Source of the DNA: Marisa cornuarietis
Taxonomy: Eukaryota > Mollusca > Gastropoda > Architaenioglossa > Ampullariidae
Assembly (NCBI GenBank): GCA_004794655.1
Contig: SMMW01000024.1
Span: 1,317,501-1,381,500, forward strand
DNA length: 64,000 nucleotides
Direction of reading: 5' to 3'
Shown: piece after piece, positions 47,501 through 61,300 of the stretch
How positions within the stretch are numbered: position 1 is the stretch's first letter
Layout of the letters: every line of letters begins with the position of its first letter
Made by a program: the position numbers and the translations under genes
The notes under the pieces: model-generated
Told to the model about the DNA's origin: nothing
Database searches by the model: none
Seen by the model: the letters and a program-made list of their open reading frames with translations, nothing else

Positions 47501-50500
47501 GATTTCATCAAGTCCTCATCAGTAGACTGTATTTCCAACTTGTAAAGAAAGTCAATGCTGTATCCAAACAAAAAGGAGACATTAAGAATGGTAGAACAGC
47601 CTGTGGCTGCCAGAATTGTTCGTAAATTTTTCTGAAAGTTTTACTTGTAAGAATTTTTAAAGAACATGTTTATACTTAAACCATGAGACCTCAAATTAAT
47701 AATAATAATAATAAACGCAGGATTTGTGTTGCATATTCTCAGGCTTGTAAAGAGCATTCTCTTAGCGCTTGAGACAAGAATGAGACATGGACAACAGGCA
47801 GGGGATGGAAGGATAAACAACAGTACTGATGACTAATAAAGATGATTAATGCAAGAAAAATATAGAAAATGCAAAGAGGAATCAAGTAACAAGAACTGAG
47901 GATACAGAGCAAGACAAGTAGGGAAGAAGCCAATAGATGAACAATAAAAGGCCGGTGGGGGAGGTTAAAGATGGACTGCCATTGTGTGGACTGTTGTTAG
48001 GAGTAATGCATAAGGAAGTTTTTTTTCTTTTTTTCAGGTATTCTCCATTACCAGATGATAGTTCCACTCACATATCTCCTTCACAAACAAAATCCACTCC
48101 TCGGCCCAAAAAGAAGAAAGGGACAATACCTAGGCCCTTCACACCAAAGCATAGCAGTCTGTGTGAGATTGGTGACAGTTCAGAGGATATTTCAAAGTAA
48201 GTGGTTCAAAATGTCTCAAGATATCACTCTAGATTGTACAATGAAGTGATGAAAACTTTTTTGAATAAAGAACAAGATAAAGTGTTAGCAGGGGCAATAA
48301 TGGGGCTTGGCGTTAGACAATGTTTTAGTGGAAGTGATGCAATGGATTATCAGGAAAAAAAATTTGAAGTGGAACAAAGAAATGTCAAAGGGAACACAGT
48401 GATGCAGCAAAGGAAAATTTATCATTATTATAGTAGAATGCAAACCCTGAGAAGTATTGTAATTCAACTGTTGAAAAAGATTTCTGGCAGTTGCAGAAGA
48501 GCTACAGTAATTAATTAGAAGAAATTTTTCAGTGACAGAATAATGACAGAACAAATTATTCAAGGGAGGTCACAATTGATGCAGTTACTCATAGGGACAC
48601 ATTTTGATTGGCATTATGTATACACTTCTCTGTGTGTATGTGTGTGTGTGTGTGTGCACGTGCATGTGTGTGCCTGTTCATATGCATGCATGTTCTTGCA
48701 GGAGTGCTTTGTTTCGACAACTTTGTGTGCTGAACTGGATTCTGGATGCAATGAACATTGAGCCTGGCAACACAATGTCATCTATAATGACATGTTGGAG
48801 TCACAAGTGGGGAGCCTGATTTTCTCTCTGTAAAATTTTGCAGCAAGTCTTTCTTTTCTACTGGCAGTAGACTGTTAATTTTTATTCCCTTCTCTGTTGT
48901 TCAAAATATCCTTTTTTGTTTTTTTTGGTGGTGAGGTGGAAATATCCTGCAACCTGTCTTCATAACACGTGACTATGATGCTTTTTTAAAAAAAAACTAA
49001 TTGTATATTTTTTTAAAATTGTTTAATGTGTCATAAGAAGCATAAAAGAGATTTATTTTAAAGACATTCACAAAATACTAAATAAGGCATATTTTATGTT
49101 AAGGCTTCTATAACTACCATTAGTCATGATTAATGTATGTATATATGTGTGCTTAGCAAGATTGGAGGTTAATATAGGGGCATATATATGTGTGTTCAGT
49201 GAGATTGGAGGTTTGAAGATTCCTTCGAAAAAAGCTCAACAGGAAAAGCAGGCTGAGACCAGATGGGAAAGATTCCTCAGCACACCCATGCCAGGCAAGG
49301 TTAGAATCTTATTGGAGGAAGAGAAAAGGATAATATGAATACAAAAAATACAATAAAAGACAGAAAACCGAGACAGTGATAGGCATGTAGATATTCTGTT
49401 GTACATAGATACTTAAATAAGATTATAAATATTTGTGTTTGTTTGCATGTCTCTTAAAAATACTTTTATATGAACTTCAGTTTAAAAAGTTTAGTTCGGC
49501 GAGGGGTGGTCGTTTCCCAAGAGCCAGCTTGCGCTATCTGAGCAATCCACGCACCTCCCTTCAGTCCACCTCTCCCACACCCTCTTCAAGTTCATCAGCT
49601 CTCAATCTTGTCCCTGGCTTTGGTGCATCCGTGACGTCTACCACGACCAGCGCTGTGCCACGGGAAGACACTATTCTTGAAGAGGCCTCATTATCCACAA
49701 CACCACTGCCCATGGAAGCAGAAGACGAAGCATGGGTGGATACTGCGCAAAGCAGAAGTGAGAAAGGATGAGATGACAGGGTTTTGTTGCTGTAGTGATT
49801 GAAAATAAACAGAGAAAGGAAACTTTACAAAACAGTCAAAATTTCCTTTTCAAATGACAAATGTGATTTTTATCTACCCACCAACCTATCTGTAGCAAGA
49901 AATTGTGTATAAGGCAGTCTGACATTTCTCATTTCAAATGATTCATATTTTTCATGCCATGTCTGCCTCAGGTATGTTCAAGTTTCTGGATGAATACTAT
50001 GACAGTCTGCCTTCAGAGGCTCGTGTGGAGGAAGATGGACGGCAAGGACCAGATGCCTTACAGTCTGGCAACCCAAACACAACATCAGAGACTCCAGAAA
50101 AAAGGTCTGAAGGCTTCCATCAACAAACTGCCATCGTAACTGTTATTGTGAAACTGGTGTTATGAAGCTGCCATTACTACCATAAATAGAGACTTAAAAG
50201 TTGACGAATGCTTTAATTTTCGTTGTCATTTTATTACAGTACTGATGCAGAAAAACATGCTAAAAAACATCGGAAAAAATCCAGAGAAAGGGAAAAAACT
50301 CCTGATAAACTAGCATTGGTAAGACTATTTTTGTACACATGACAGTGCTTTTTATGTATGGTTGTGATATTTTAATAGATCTTTTTGTGAATTTGAAGTT
50401 GCCCACTGTTTTTGTTTTTTGTTAATTAGGTGAACTAGGTAAGCCAAAGTTTTTCAAGTAGCAAAAAAGCATAAGAAAAATCATCCAGAGAAAGGGAAAA

Positions 50501-53500
50501 CACAAGACTACAAGGTAGCAGATTTTCAGAATTGGAAAATTTATGTTAATACTGACATTTGCCTGTTAACCTGGTCATCGGTGTTGTAATCCCTAAAACT
50601 TGTGACCAAGTGACCTAATTGTCTTTATATGTCTGCAGTATGACATGCAAGAAGCCCTTGGTGTTCCCCGAGGTTTGCGGGCTGATAAAGTTGTAAAGCC
50701 AAAGCCGTGAGTTGTCCTAAAATCTGTTAGCAATGTTTGTAACCCTTAATTTCTCCATTTGTGTATCTTATTTTATTTCTACAACCTTCATAATACATGA
50801 GATCGTACCCTTATTTGGTTTAAAGGTTAAAAATAGCTAATTGTAAAACATAAATTTTATAAAAACATTTTTATTAACAAAAATATCAGTTTCATGAGCA
50901 AAATTTCCTTGAAATGCACAGGTCACCAGAGCTACTGGAGTTTCATGAGAAGAAACCAAGCAATAAATACCAAATGCTGAGTACTGACTTAGCCAGCCGC
51001 TTCAAAGAAGTGCAGGATGACAAAGCTATGACCTTGCATGACATTCTAGAGCAGATGGAAAGGTCTCTCCTGCTGTTTCTTGCTATGTTTCTTAGATGCA
51101 TAGGATCATTTCACCATTTCTGTTAGCAAGAACAGCCGCCAGCAGTCTTCATCCTTACCATTTGTTCCCTTATTCTTTGTCATGTCTTCTATATTTGTCT
51201 TTTATTACTTGCCTGCATAATTATTTCTACTTCCCTCCTTTTTATTCTGTCCTTGTCTCCTACTTGTCTTAAGCGCTGAGAGCATGCTCCTTCCTGAGCA
51301 GGATTATGCGCTATATAAATCCCTCATTTGTTATTATTGTAAATGAAAATGTAGGATCAGAAATATTCAGTTGATCTTTGATTGTGTGTATGTGGAGGGA
51401 ATTGATTATACTCATAGAACTAAGAAAATAGTCTTTCTTCTTCCTGACTGTTCACAGGGAGCGTCTGGCAAAGTGTCAGAGCAAGTTTGTGTCTATGCGG
51501 ACTCAGAGCAATAGTGTGTATCGAGCTCTGGAAGCTATGCGTCGTGAGGGGGAGAAAATGCTCCAAAAGCCAAATGATGAGCAAATGCGGCGTAAATCAT
51601 CAGTCCGGGACAACTGGTACGTTTTGTATACCTTTATGAGACTTACATAAAGTTTATGGAAAAATTATAAATAAACACTATTCATTGCTAGCATTCTTTT
51701 AGGGGTTGGCACAACAGTCTAGCTGGTGCCACTAGTAAAGTCATTATTAGGTTCCTGGATTAAGATCATGATTAGATTAGAACATCCTCTTCTTTCTTTG
51801 CATGCCACCCCTCTATAGAGGGATGGTTTCAACTTTCCTCCACCCCATAATCTCATCATTCTTGAACCGTTTGCAATTGCATTGTTGTATTTACTTTACA
51901 GTGACAGAAATATTTTTTCCCCTCCGATCCTTATTTGTAACTCGGTAGCATTTATTTCTTATTTTCTTTTTATTTATTCTTCAAAACTTCTACATGTTTC
52001 TGATGTTGTCCACAAAATAATCACAAAAAGAAAGTAAACTTAATCTTTTGTTATCCCCTTTACCAGGTACACAGAACTGATACAAAATATTCCAACAAGA
52101 CTGCGTTCTGTATGGTATTATAACACTATCCTGAATAAGCTCTGCAAATATGGCCTGGTCAGTGCAATCATTCACTTTTTCACCTTTTGTGTCCCCCTTT
52201 CTGCTTGTGATTAAAATGTAGAACAGATCAAACAGCCTCAACCCCTCCTCTACCACCCTCTTCACCAAAGTACCCGGTGTTAGTGGTGTGTTTTGCAGTA
52301 GAAGATTTAGGCTCCGTGTGTCTGTGTGTTTATACATATTAACCTAGTATTTTGCTATGTAGGATCTAAGCTCTGTGTGAGAGAGAAAAAAAGAGACAAT
52401 TTACCATCAGTGTGATGATTTGAAAAGACTTTATGGAGAAATCATAGTAATGCAATAATCACACCAGCTGATTTGTGCATAAAACATAAGTACAGGCCAA
52501 AAGACATAACTACCATTATCTCAGCAATTTTATATTAACCCATCACCATATACAAATCTCTGTGTGTGTGTGTGTGTGTGAAAGAGAGAGTCTGTGTTGT
52601 ACACATTTTGCAAATACTGGGAATATATAATTGACTGTACATCTTCAAATTTCCTGGTAAGGGTTTATTTTCTGTTAGCCACAATAACATGTAGAGGGAA
52701 GCAGATAAACAGATTGTCCTGTGTTTATTTTGTCTCAATGACTCATAAACTTACTAATTAAAGTCTTATGCTTTGTGTACAGACTCAAGTTGAAAGTCCA
52801 TAAAGTTGTATTAGAGTAAGCAGTACATAGATGAATAGTCATAGTGCATATTCTACTAACATCAGTGAGCACTGCATAGCCTGCTGGCAGAAGTCAACAG
52901 TACAATCTACTTGCAATAGGTAGCAGTTATATGCAGATGTTTTCCATGTTGTGAGACTATAGTGTTGTTATATAGAAAGAGTGGTCTAAAATTGTATAGC
53001 ATGGTACCGTGCTGTTTTTGTGAATGGATTTTTGCATGTGTCTTGTGTTTTTGTATGTCCATTCATGTCTGAGCATGGCTAGATGAATATAATATGAATG
53101 CATATAAATGCATGTGTGTAAGCAATTGCGGTTTTTTTTTTTGTTGCAATGTCGAATATATAGCTTTGATATTTTATAACCCAGTTTTGCAGATTCTGAC
53201 CTGTTTTTGCTTGTATATAGCCAGATTTAGATTTGATGACATGCTGTTGTAAAGATAGAAAATAATTGTTAGCCACATATGTGCAGGGATTCTTTTCCCC
53301 CCACCCTTCATATGCCACATTTCTCTGCAGGTGCTTGTGGAAGACGAAAATGTATGCATTAATTAAAACTTTTAAATCAGCTCATTTGCTCAAACTCTTT
53401 TATTAATTAAAACTTTAATGGTTATATCTTTTTCTTGCTTTCTGCACCTTTGCTTCAGCAACATTGCAAAGTACATACTCTGAGAGGATCTGCATTAGAG

Positions 53501-55315
53501 CCGCTTTGATAGAGTGCTTAAGGCAACTATTCTGATTTCAACAGCAAATAGCACATGTTTAGTTGTTTTTGCAGGTTTTGTGCACTACCTTCTAGATGTG
53601 TGCCCAGCAAGCGTACATCTGACATCTGACATGTTTTTTTAAAAGATATGGCTGTTTTCCGTAGAACATCCTTCTTATTTCTTTGCTTCTTCTAAATTTT
53701 TCCTTTGAAATGTATGAGAATCAAGAAAGCTTTAACTTTTGTTTGGGCTCTTTTTCATTTTTTGCCTTATTTGGTGATGGAAACTCTCTTCACAGTCCCC
53801 TGCGTTAGCAATATTTTCAGTAATGAGTGTTAGCAAATAAGCATTTTGTGGTACTGCTGAAACAAAGATTGACTTATGGTCATACATCAACATACTATGC
53901 CCTTACCATCAATTTTTAACATTAAAATCAGTCTCTCCCCTAATTACATTTCTCTTTATACAATCGTCAACAAGTGGGTTTGACCATTGTTGATTTATTG
54001 CTCTTGTTCGCATGAACAGTACTGATATAAACAAGCCTACAGTAGAAGAAATGGCTTGAAATGAATCTTGCTTTTAACATGTGAAATTATTTTTCCCAAA
54101 GACTTTCTGCTAGCTTTAAATTTCTTCAGACTGTATAAACACTGGATAAAGGAAATTATAATATCCTGCTTTGAATATATGTATGCAACCTTTAAAGTGT
54201 TTCTTTTTTGAAGGGATGTTATACATTGTTAGTTGTTACTTCCTTAAATACTTTCCTTTTTCTTCCATTGATACAGTTACCTAAAGGTTGAATACATATC
54301 TATGCACGATATATAAAGTTAGGAGGTCAAAGGTCAGGCTATGTGTGCAAGAAAAGTTAAAATGATGAACAGAAACTCTTTATTTAGTAGAATTAAGGTT
54401 CTTTTAGTTAAGCATGTTTTCAAATTTGAAAATTATGTTTTTATTTGATATCATTTGCTGTTATTTTTTTTATTATCTGAAAGCATGTCTGGTCCTGGTA
54501 TTTTAGTGGCACAGTGCATATTGTAGACTGTACCGACCTTTGTCCGTAGTCTTTTAGGAATTATTACTATCAAAATCAGCATATTTTTACACAGCTTCTT
54601 TCATATCTGGTGACTAAATATGAGTATCAACAGATGAAACAGAAAAAGACACCAGTCGGTGGGTGAGAGAAAAACAACAGGCATATATAGTGTCCTTACA
54701 CCAGAGTGTATTTAAAGGTTTAAATACTGTTTCCAAAAATAGTATGATAATAGTATAGTAGTGATACGTATTTTAAGCTCTTATCTATTTTTTTTTTTTA
54801 ATAAATACCAATAGGCCTTAAGGTGTGAACAGGTGTTTTCTGACATGGTAAACTTGTGAAGACTCTTAAATAAAGAAAATGAGAGCTGGAGAAATAATAG
54901 AGAATCAAAAACAAGAGGAAAATTTATACACTGACCCACGATAAAGATTTTCAGATTAAAAAAAATTACCCTTGTGCATTGTTCTCCACAGGTGGAAAGC
55001 ACTTCCAAACAATCTGTGTACAAGTTCCTGAAAGTGCTGGAGGGACTGCGTGAGTGGGAGATCTGTTCACCCGATATTGCTGCGGCCATTGAGTTTTGCA
55101 GGGAGAGAATTGTTGATCTATCTGTCGAAGAGTATGAGGAATGGTTTAGTTCTGTGTTCCCTCGCATCAACCGGCCCCAGACAGCACCAGCTGCGATCCA
55201 TACAGAGAAGAAAGAAGCTGCAGATCATAACAGAGTGAATTGTACTGCTGCAGGGGTTGGGAAAGGGGTTACCAGACAAACACGATCGGCATTTGTCAGT
55301 CGTTCACAGAGCTGA
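41599..55315 (+). CDS. 719-aa helical/low-complexity protein, tentatively CCDC60-like
   Basis: Coding exons: 41599-41874, 44299-44379, 44912-44985, 46776-46845, 47326-47453, 48038-48196, 49200-49299, 49481-49757, 49972-50104, 50240-50318, 50639-50706, 50922-51062, 51458-51616, 52067-52157, 54992-55315. All junctions are GT-AG; the 2,160 nt stay in frame from ATG to TGA. The N-terminus has a conserved-looking block (YHGIGDPFYLDHKKMILHAL). Acidic serine clusters (SSSSDEDDSTAD, NSDSEEESDEDTVD), a basic segment (RPKKKKGTIPRPF) and a lysine/arginine stretch (KHAKKHRKKSREREK) follow. The C-terminal third is helical (ERLAKCQSKFVSMRTQSNSV, LIQNIPTRLRSVWYYNTILN, KFLKVLEGLREWEICSPDIA). No signal peptide, membrane segment or enzyme motif. 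The overall character recalls coiled-coil proteins such as CCDC60, a weak recollection only. Function unknown. Confidence 0.87.
43160..43735. repeat. Large foldback element (~575 bp inverted repeat)
   Basis: The left arm (about 43160-43430) and right arm (about 43455-43735) are reverse complements along most of their length. Matching pairs: 'gaagaccaacctgactggtt' with 'aaaccattcaggttggtctt', 'gatttagcctccaaacccca' with 'atgggttttggaggctgaaa', and 'gaaagtctgcatttctcgtg' with 'atgagaaatgcagactttca' at the centre, around a ~30-base loop. No coding capacity. It lies in the first coding intron of the 719-aa gene. Confidence 0.92.
44693..44785. repeat. Small hairpin (MITE-like)
   Basis: Left arm 'gaagaatttgtagaatatgc' pairs with right arm 'gcatattcgacaaattcttc', and the inner 'gatatcaatc' pairs with 'gattgatat'. 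Two ATTAAT/CATTAG-like flanks surround it. It lies in an intron of the 719-aa gene. Confidence 0.85.
47693..47925 (-). mobile_element. LINE 3' tail fragment with (ATT)n end
   Basis: In reverse orientation: an AAT run, then 'catattctcaggcttgtaaa', 'gcattctcttagcgcttgag' and 'gaatgagacatggacaacag'. It is related to the LINE tail at 13.3 kb and to the copy at 40.0 kb, diverged, and lies in an intron of the 719-aa gene. Confidence 0.75.
51125..51345 (+). mobile_element. LINE 3' tail fragment
   Basis: The block ends 'cttaagcgctgagagcatgc', 'gattatgcgctatataaatc' and a short TTATTA run, the same architecture as the LINE tail at 13.3 kb but diverged. It begins just downstream of the donor at 51063 and sits in the intron before the 51458 exon. 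Confidence 0.75.
52158..54991. other. Longest late intron of the 719-aa gene; no feature seen
   Basis: It is AT-rich with a short (TG)n tract at about 52560-52580. I found no coding exon, repeat copy or RNA gene. Confidence 0.6.
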
Positions 55316-58300
55316 TGACAAAGACTGTTTAGTTAGCTAAAAACTGATTGTCGTATGGTTTTAATTTACCTTTTAGCAGCCGAAAAAAAGGAGACATTTT
55401 CTGCTTTTCAAAAATGTCACCCTTAAACTCCTTTCGCAATCTAAGATTTTTATTTCGCAGGTTATTAGTATTTAATTGCACTCATCTCTATATTCACATA
55501 ACATTTGGAGTTTAAATCGCATACATGAAGAATGCTGTTGTAACCTTTATTAAATGTTTGTTATGGACTAAGTAAAACTGATATGTCATTCATCTGTGAT
55601 AAATTCTCTTACTGCAAGTTATTGTTAATTTTAAATGTGTTTACTGTATTATGGATTATGACAAACTGGTCAGGTATAAGTAGAAGACAGGGTCAACTTG
55701 CATCATTTTAAATGTCTCTCAAAATCTCTTTCTCTTCTCTCCAACTCTTCCTGCAGTATTACAGTTACATTCACCAAAAATACCATCACCAATACCAAAA
55801 CAGACAGGGTATTTTGATTTTTGATTTTTTGATTTTTGTTAAAATTTTGTAGTCACCTGAACTTTGTTTTATGTACATTTTGCCCCATATTTTGCAGACT
55901 AATATTGACAACCACACCATGCTAATAAAAAATGTTCAACCTATCCTGTGCTGCCATCTTTTTGTTTGTGGGTTAGCTTGTGCTTTTTCTCTCTCACCAA
56001 GAAAAGAAAATAAAGCAAAAGAACTTGTGTTCTCAATATTTACTAAACAATAATAAAACACATTTTTCCTTTGAACAGAAATATTAGCCCCAGTCAACAT
56101 CACCCATGGATGAACTTCTAGTATTTTGATCCTATTAAAGTTGTATCATAATCTTTTTACCATACTTAATATCTTGCGATCTTGAAAACTTAGGAAACTT
56201 TCACAGTTTTAGCAGGCAGCCTGCTGTACAGTCCTGCTTTATTATTAGGTGTCTTGTCTCCAACTTGCATAAAGTAGAAGAAATAAGATCAAGTGCCATC
56301 ATATGGATTTAATTATTTTCTAGATAAGTATATTTTAGTGACTTTTATGGCGTTGAATGAAACCTGCATATGACCTACACACTTTTTTACTGTATTAAAA
56401 TAATCTCTTCATTTTTTTCTTTAATTTATTAGAGTTTTGAGAAACTTTACAAGCTTGTAAGGCAGGTATACCTGTGTTGTTTCTAATCCCAAATATCCAT
56501 AAGACTGAAGAGTGTTTTCAGAGACATTTCACAACTGACCGAATGTCTGATATTTTTATATTTTCAGATTCACTCTTAAATACACATAGGCATATGTGCA
56601 TATAAAATAAAGATACATCTCTCTGTGAGATAAGGGATGGAGACAACTGTGCAGAACGAGACCTGCATTAAATAACTGTTGATGTAAGTTGCATGTATGC
56701 AGCAAACACTGCTGCTTTTATTTTAAATAATGGCATAGTACAGACTAAACCATGCATTAATGCCTATCAGTTGGGCATGAGCATCTGTGTGTACATCTAC
56801 ATATAAATACAAATTTATATCATTGCTTCACTTGTGTAAACACAATGGCTGATGACTAAAGCTGAAGGAAGTGATAGTGCTGATGACATCTCCCATTTCC
56901 TCAAATTAAAAAAAAAAAAAAAAGTTAAACTGGAACAATAAAATTCACTGAAGTAAATTCCAGAAGAAATGAACCATCTTAAAAACAAGTGCAAAGAGTT
57001 TCAAGATATCAACAAGAAAAATATCCACCATTTTAAAAGGCGTGTTAACTTCAAAGGGGGGACTGGTGTGAAAGTCAATTAGTTGTCCACTGCACAACAG
57101 AGCAGGCAACGAACCTTTTACACAAAGATGAAAGGAAAATGGGATAAAAGTGTCTTTCTTGAGACAGTTTGGAACAGTTTGAGACATAGTTCTGTCTGGT
57201 TGGTGATGACTCAAAATTCGACTAAGGGAGGTTGGAAGTCAAAATATCTTCCAGTTAAGGAGATCTAAAATACATTGTTCTTATAAAATTTGGCAGGGAA
57301 CTAACAATTAATTCCATGTATGGAGGTTTTCGACTTAGGGAAGGTTGACTCAGCGAGGTCCGACTGTATGTTTAGTAGAGCAGAGAACATGTCAAGGGAA
57401 GGAAGCCAAAACATGTAAGAACTACAAAAGAACTCACCTGCTGGTTACATCATCACATGCATAACTCCTGATGGATTAACTGTTTACATTTTTTTAAAAG
57501 CTAGTATCAACACACAGGGTATGGGTAACATTCTAACAAAATAGCCCTGAAAAAAACTTTGAACACAAACTGTTCAAATGAATGAAAATAAGATGCTGCA
57601 GTTAAAATACACAAAAACCACACACAACAAGAAATACTGTTTTAGAAGAAATCTTCATGCTCTATCTACATTCAATCCTATACAACAAAAAATATAAACA
57701 CAATCTAAAGATAAACTGACCCTGAAACATCAATCTTTGGAGTGATAATAAAAACACTGTAGCAATAAATCCTTTCATTATTATTAACATCCAAACAGCA
57801 ACAACCAAAAATAGCTATACAATTAGCTAAGCTAAATTACACCCACTACTTTTCAATACAAAAATGAAGAAACCGTCCACCTTATTACCTGTACATCTAG
57901 CAGAGTCACAGACAAAAAAACAAAAAAACAAAACAAAACACAACAACGTGCTTGATATTCAGTATCTGTCGTGTGTCTGCCAGGACAACTGTGCTCCCTA
58001 CACATTAAGAGTTTGAGAAAAGTGATGATTGGAAGTAGCAACGTATTCTGTTAACCTGAATAAACATGCATTCCTGTACATCAAGATTTATGTACATCAG
58101 CAGATTGCAGTGTACTACTTTATACTATGTATAATATTTGAATGACGTCCCTTCCTTCAAAAAAATTCCCTAGACTCATTTGTAATGTTATATTATTTAA
58201 GTATCTTAGCTGATGTCTACATCTAGTGAAAAAAACTCTCAAAAGTACAGCAAATATGACAGTTTAATCTTAAAGCAAATCACATTGCTCAAAACACAGA

Positions 58301-61300
58301 AAATGAAAACAGTATTTTTCAACGTGAGACCATCTTTCTAAAGATCTGTTTACAATTAGACCAATTATTTGATGCTTTTTATCTTGCTTTTAGGTAAAAT
58401 ATATCTCCGAGACTATATATATTTATAAATTAAGCATGAGAAAACATGTGAGGCAACTACACGATGGGCATTCTGCTCTCTAATTTTGTACAATATTCTT
58501 CCAGGCCATTATTTCCATTGAGGTTCCTACAGCAAGGCCACATTAACTCCACAGTTTTGCATAATTAACAGCTATCTGATCAGTAGAACCAGATTTTTTT
58601 GTGTGAGACCAGCTGTGAAAAACTCAACAATAGAAAAATTTCTGACAACCATGGCAATGCTGCTAAATGGTATGTCTGATATGTTATTATTTTGCATTCA
58701 AAGCTTCACTTTCTCATAGGAATGTTTGCAACATAAGTGCATAAAAATTATAAGAACCATCTTATAACCTACAAAGAGTTCATTTCCTTGGACAAAGAAT
58801 AAGGCAATTTCAGCTAAAACATTTTCTGTTCAATCACAGTTTTCAGAACATATCACTAGTTGTCTAAGATAACCATACACACTATGTACATAAAAATATT
58901 GGTCTCAAGGGAAGTAAAAACCCACTTCAACACCAGAGGTTTGGTCAACTATGATAAAACTTGATGCCAACATATAGGTTTGAGTTCAGAGCTGCACTTT
59001 GTGGCAACAACAATGTGAAACAAGAGCTTACGTAGGATGGCTTTTGTAGCGTCAAATATCTTTTTTTTATCTGGGGGGAAAAACTGCTTTCAACAGATCT
59101 CAAATGGATACAAACTCTTTATCATAGTCATTATATATAAAGAATTCAGATCTTCAACATCATCCTCCCATCCTTAATTTCACATTGCACACATGGTACA
59201 GTTTAAGCATGATGACAAGACTTTATTGTAAAAGTGACACGCCCATGAGTCACCAGCCACAACACGTGTTTCTACATGACCGAGGTGCATCAGCTGTTTC
59301 TAAACATTCAACCATCAGAAATGTTGCTCCTGTAACTTTTGTTTCCATCCAACTAATGATATTCCTAAAACAGTGACAAGCTGTCACGGGAAGTAGCCTG
59401 AAAGCCCTATTTTTTAAAATATTATTCCAGCATGATACAGTATGTCCACCTAGTACTTAACACTGTCTCATGGTTTCCACGTTAACTTACGTAGTACAAT
59501 TCACTTAAAATGCAAAACATATATGTATCTTTAAAGCAAAATATTCCAAACACACCTCCACTTATCTCATAAGCTGATCACTGGAGGCACATCAAGTGCA
59601 TTTGTTTTCTTAGATTTATTTATTTTTAAAATATAATTCAATGACATCCAAAAGGTTTTGGCAATTTACACGGCAGGTACCTTTTCATTATGAAGAATAA
59701 CAGTACTTTTTATTCATGATTGCATGTATTCAGCAAAATACAAATGTATGCCCTACAAAACTTACTCGTCAAGTGCTTGTGTACACTACACAATGCTACA
59801 GGTTATGCAAGTGTTTCAAAGCTGTACATACTTTTACACATAAAAGTGCAATGTACCTCGATGATTTTCTCTTTTTAGAGCAAACAGCAGGCAAAAAACA
59901 GTATGGACGTCAGCTAAAAATAACTCAGAGTACCTGTAATGTACCCTCAGTGCTGTGACTTAGAGCTAAAAATATCATCTTTTTCCTCTTCATCATCATC
60001 ATCATTGCTGTCTCACTGCAAAATCAAGGTGCTTGCCTGGGTACAGCTGAAAACTTTTCGAGAGTTTGAACTATCGATTGTTTTGTTCTGTAACCTTTAG
60101 CTCACAAAAATAAACTATTCATTACTTTAAGATCACTCATTTTTGGCTGTTTGGTCTTTGTCTTCTGTCAGACATTTAGGTGATGTTTAGTCTCACCACC
60201 ATTTGGCAAGAAACGTAATCTGCCTGGACACAGAAAGCCCTTATCTTCCGCTGGCATCACTTATAGTGGATGTCTGGTCCTTGATATCCAGAAAAAGTCT
60301 TTGTGAGAAAAAAAGGATGGTTCTTGGAAATGGCATCAGTAACAAAGATCATCTAGCAATTACATGCAGCATCCGCTCATGTCTCAACAGCATACTACAC
60401 CTTTTTAAATTTTCTATTTTTTCCAGCATGAACTAAAGGATAAAACATAGAACACTGACTCCTGAAAACATGGTTTTGATTCTGAGTTGGAAATGGACTG
60501 AAACACAAATCTAAATATTCCAATTAACAAGTTCCTTCAAACAGAAACAGTTAACGAAGAAATAGATATGAGAAGACAAAACAGTTTTGAAAAAGTATGA
60601 AACTGTGAATGTTTCATCTTTCAGTTTTTAAAAAGGTGAAAGCCCCATATCATAGCAACTGCAAGGAGAGTCAGCTATGAATGGTTCACCATGTCAAGTC
60701 CATAACAAGTGGAAGAAGTCACAACTTTGTAAACTCCCCAACATCTACCATTCTGATAGAAACCCACTGACACTGAATAGGCAGGAGTACGTTGAAGTCA
60801 GCAACCTGGGAAAATCTTGAAAAGGGGAAGTTTTTTTCTCCAAGGCCAAGTACACTGTCACAATGCTATGGCATTTCTCTTTACTAGCTACATGCAATCC
60901 TCTAATGATACATATCTGAAAGTGATAAATGAAATTCAAGCAACCACTTTTCCCCTGTACAGCAAAGATGATAATATGTACACACAAAAAATCATAGCTG
61001 TTGCAAAAGCATGAATTAATAGTAGTCAACATGATAATAAAATCATTGCACATTTCCTCTTCATGTCTGCACAACCCTGAAAAATTGCCTCACAGTTGTG
61101 ATTAAATGTTTACAATACAAAAATGTAAATATTTTGCTGCTGATCTGACAAAAATGGTGCATATAGTGGAGCAGGAGCCACCCTTGGCCATCTCCAAGAT
61201 GAAATGCATTCAATGACATCAATGGCTATGGAGTCATCTGGTACACTTCTCATGTTACTAAACGGTCCACACAACTTTATTCTGCATTCAGGCACTGACA

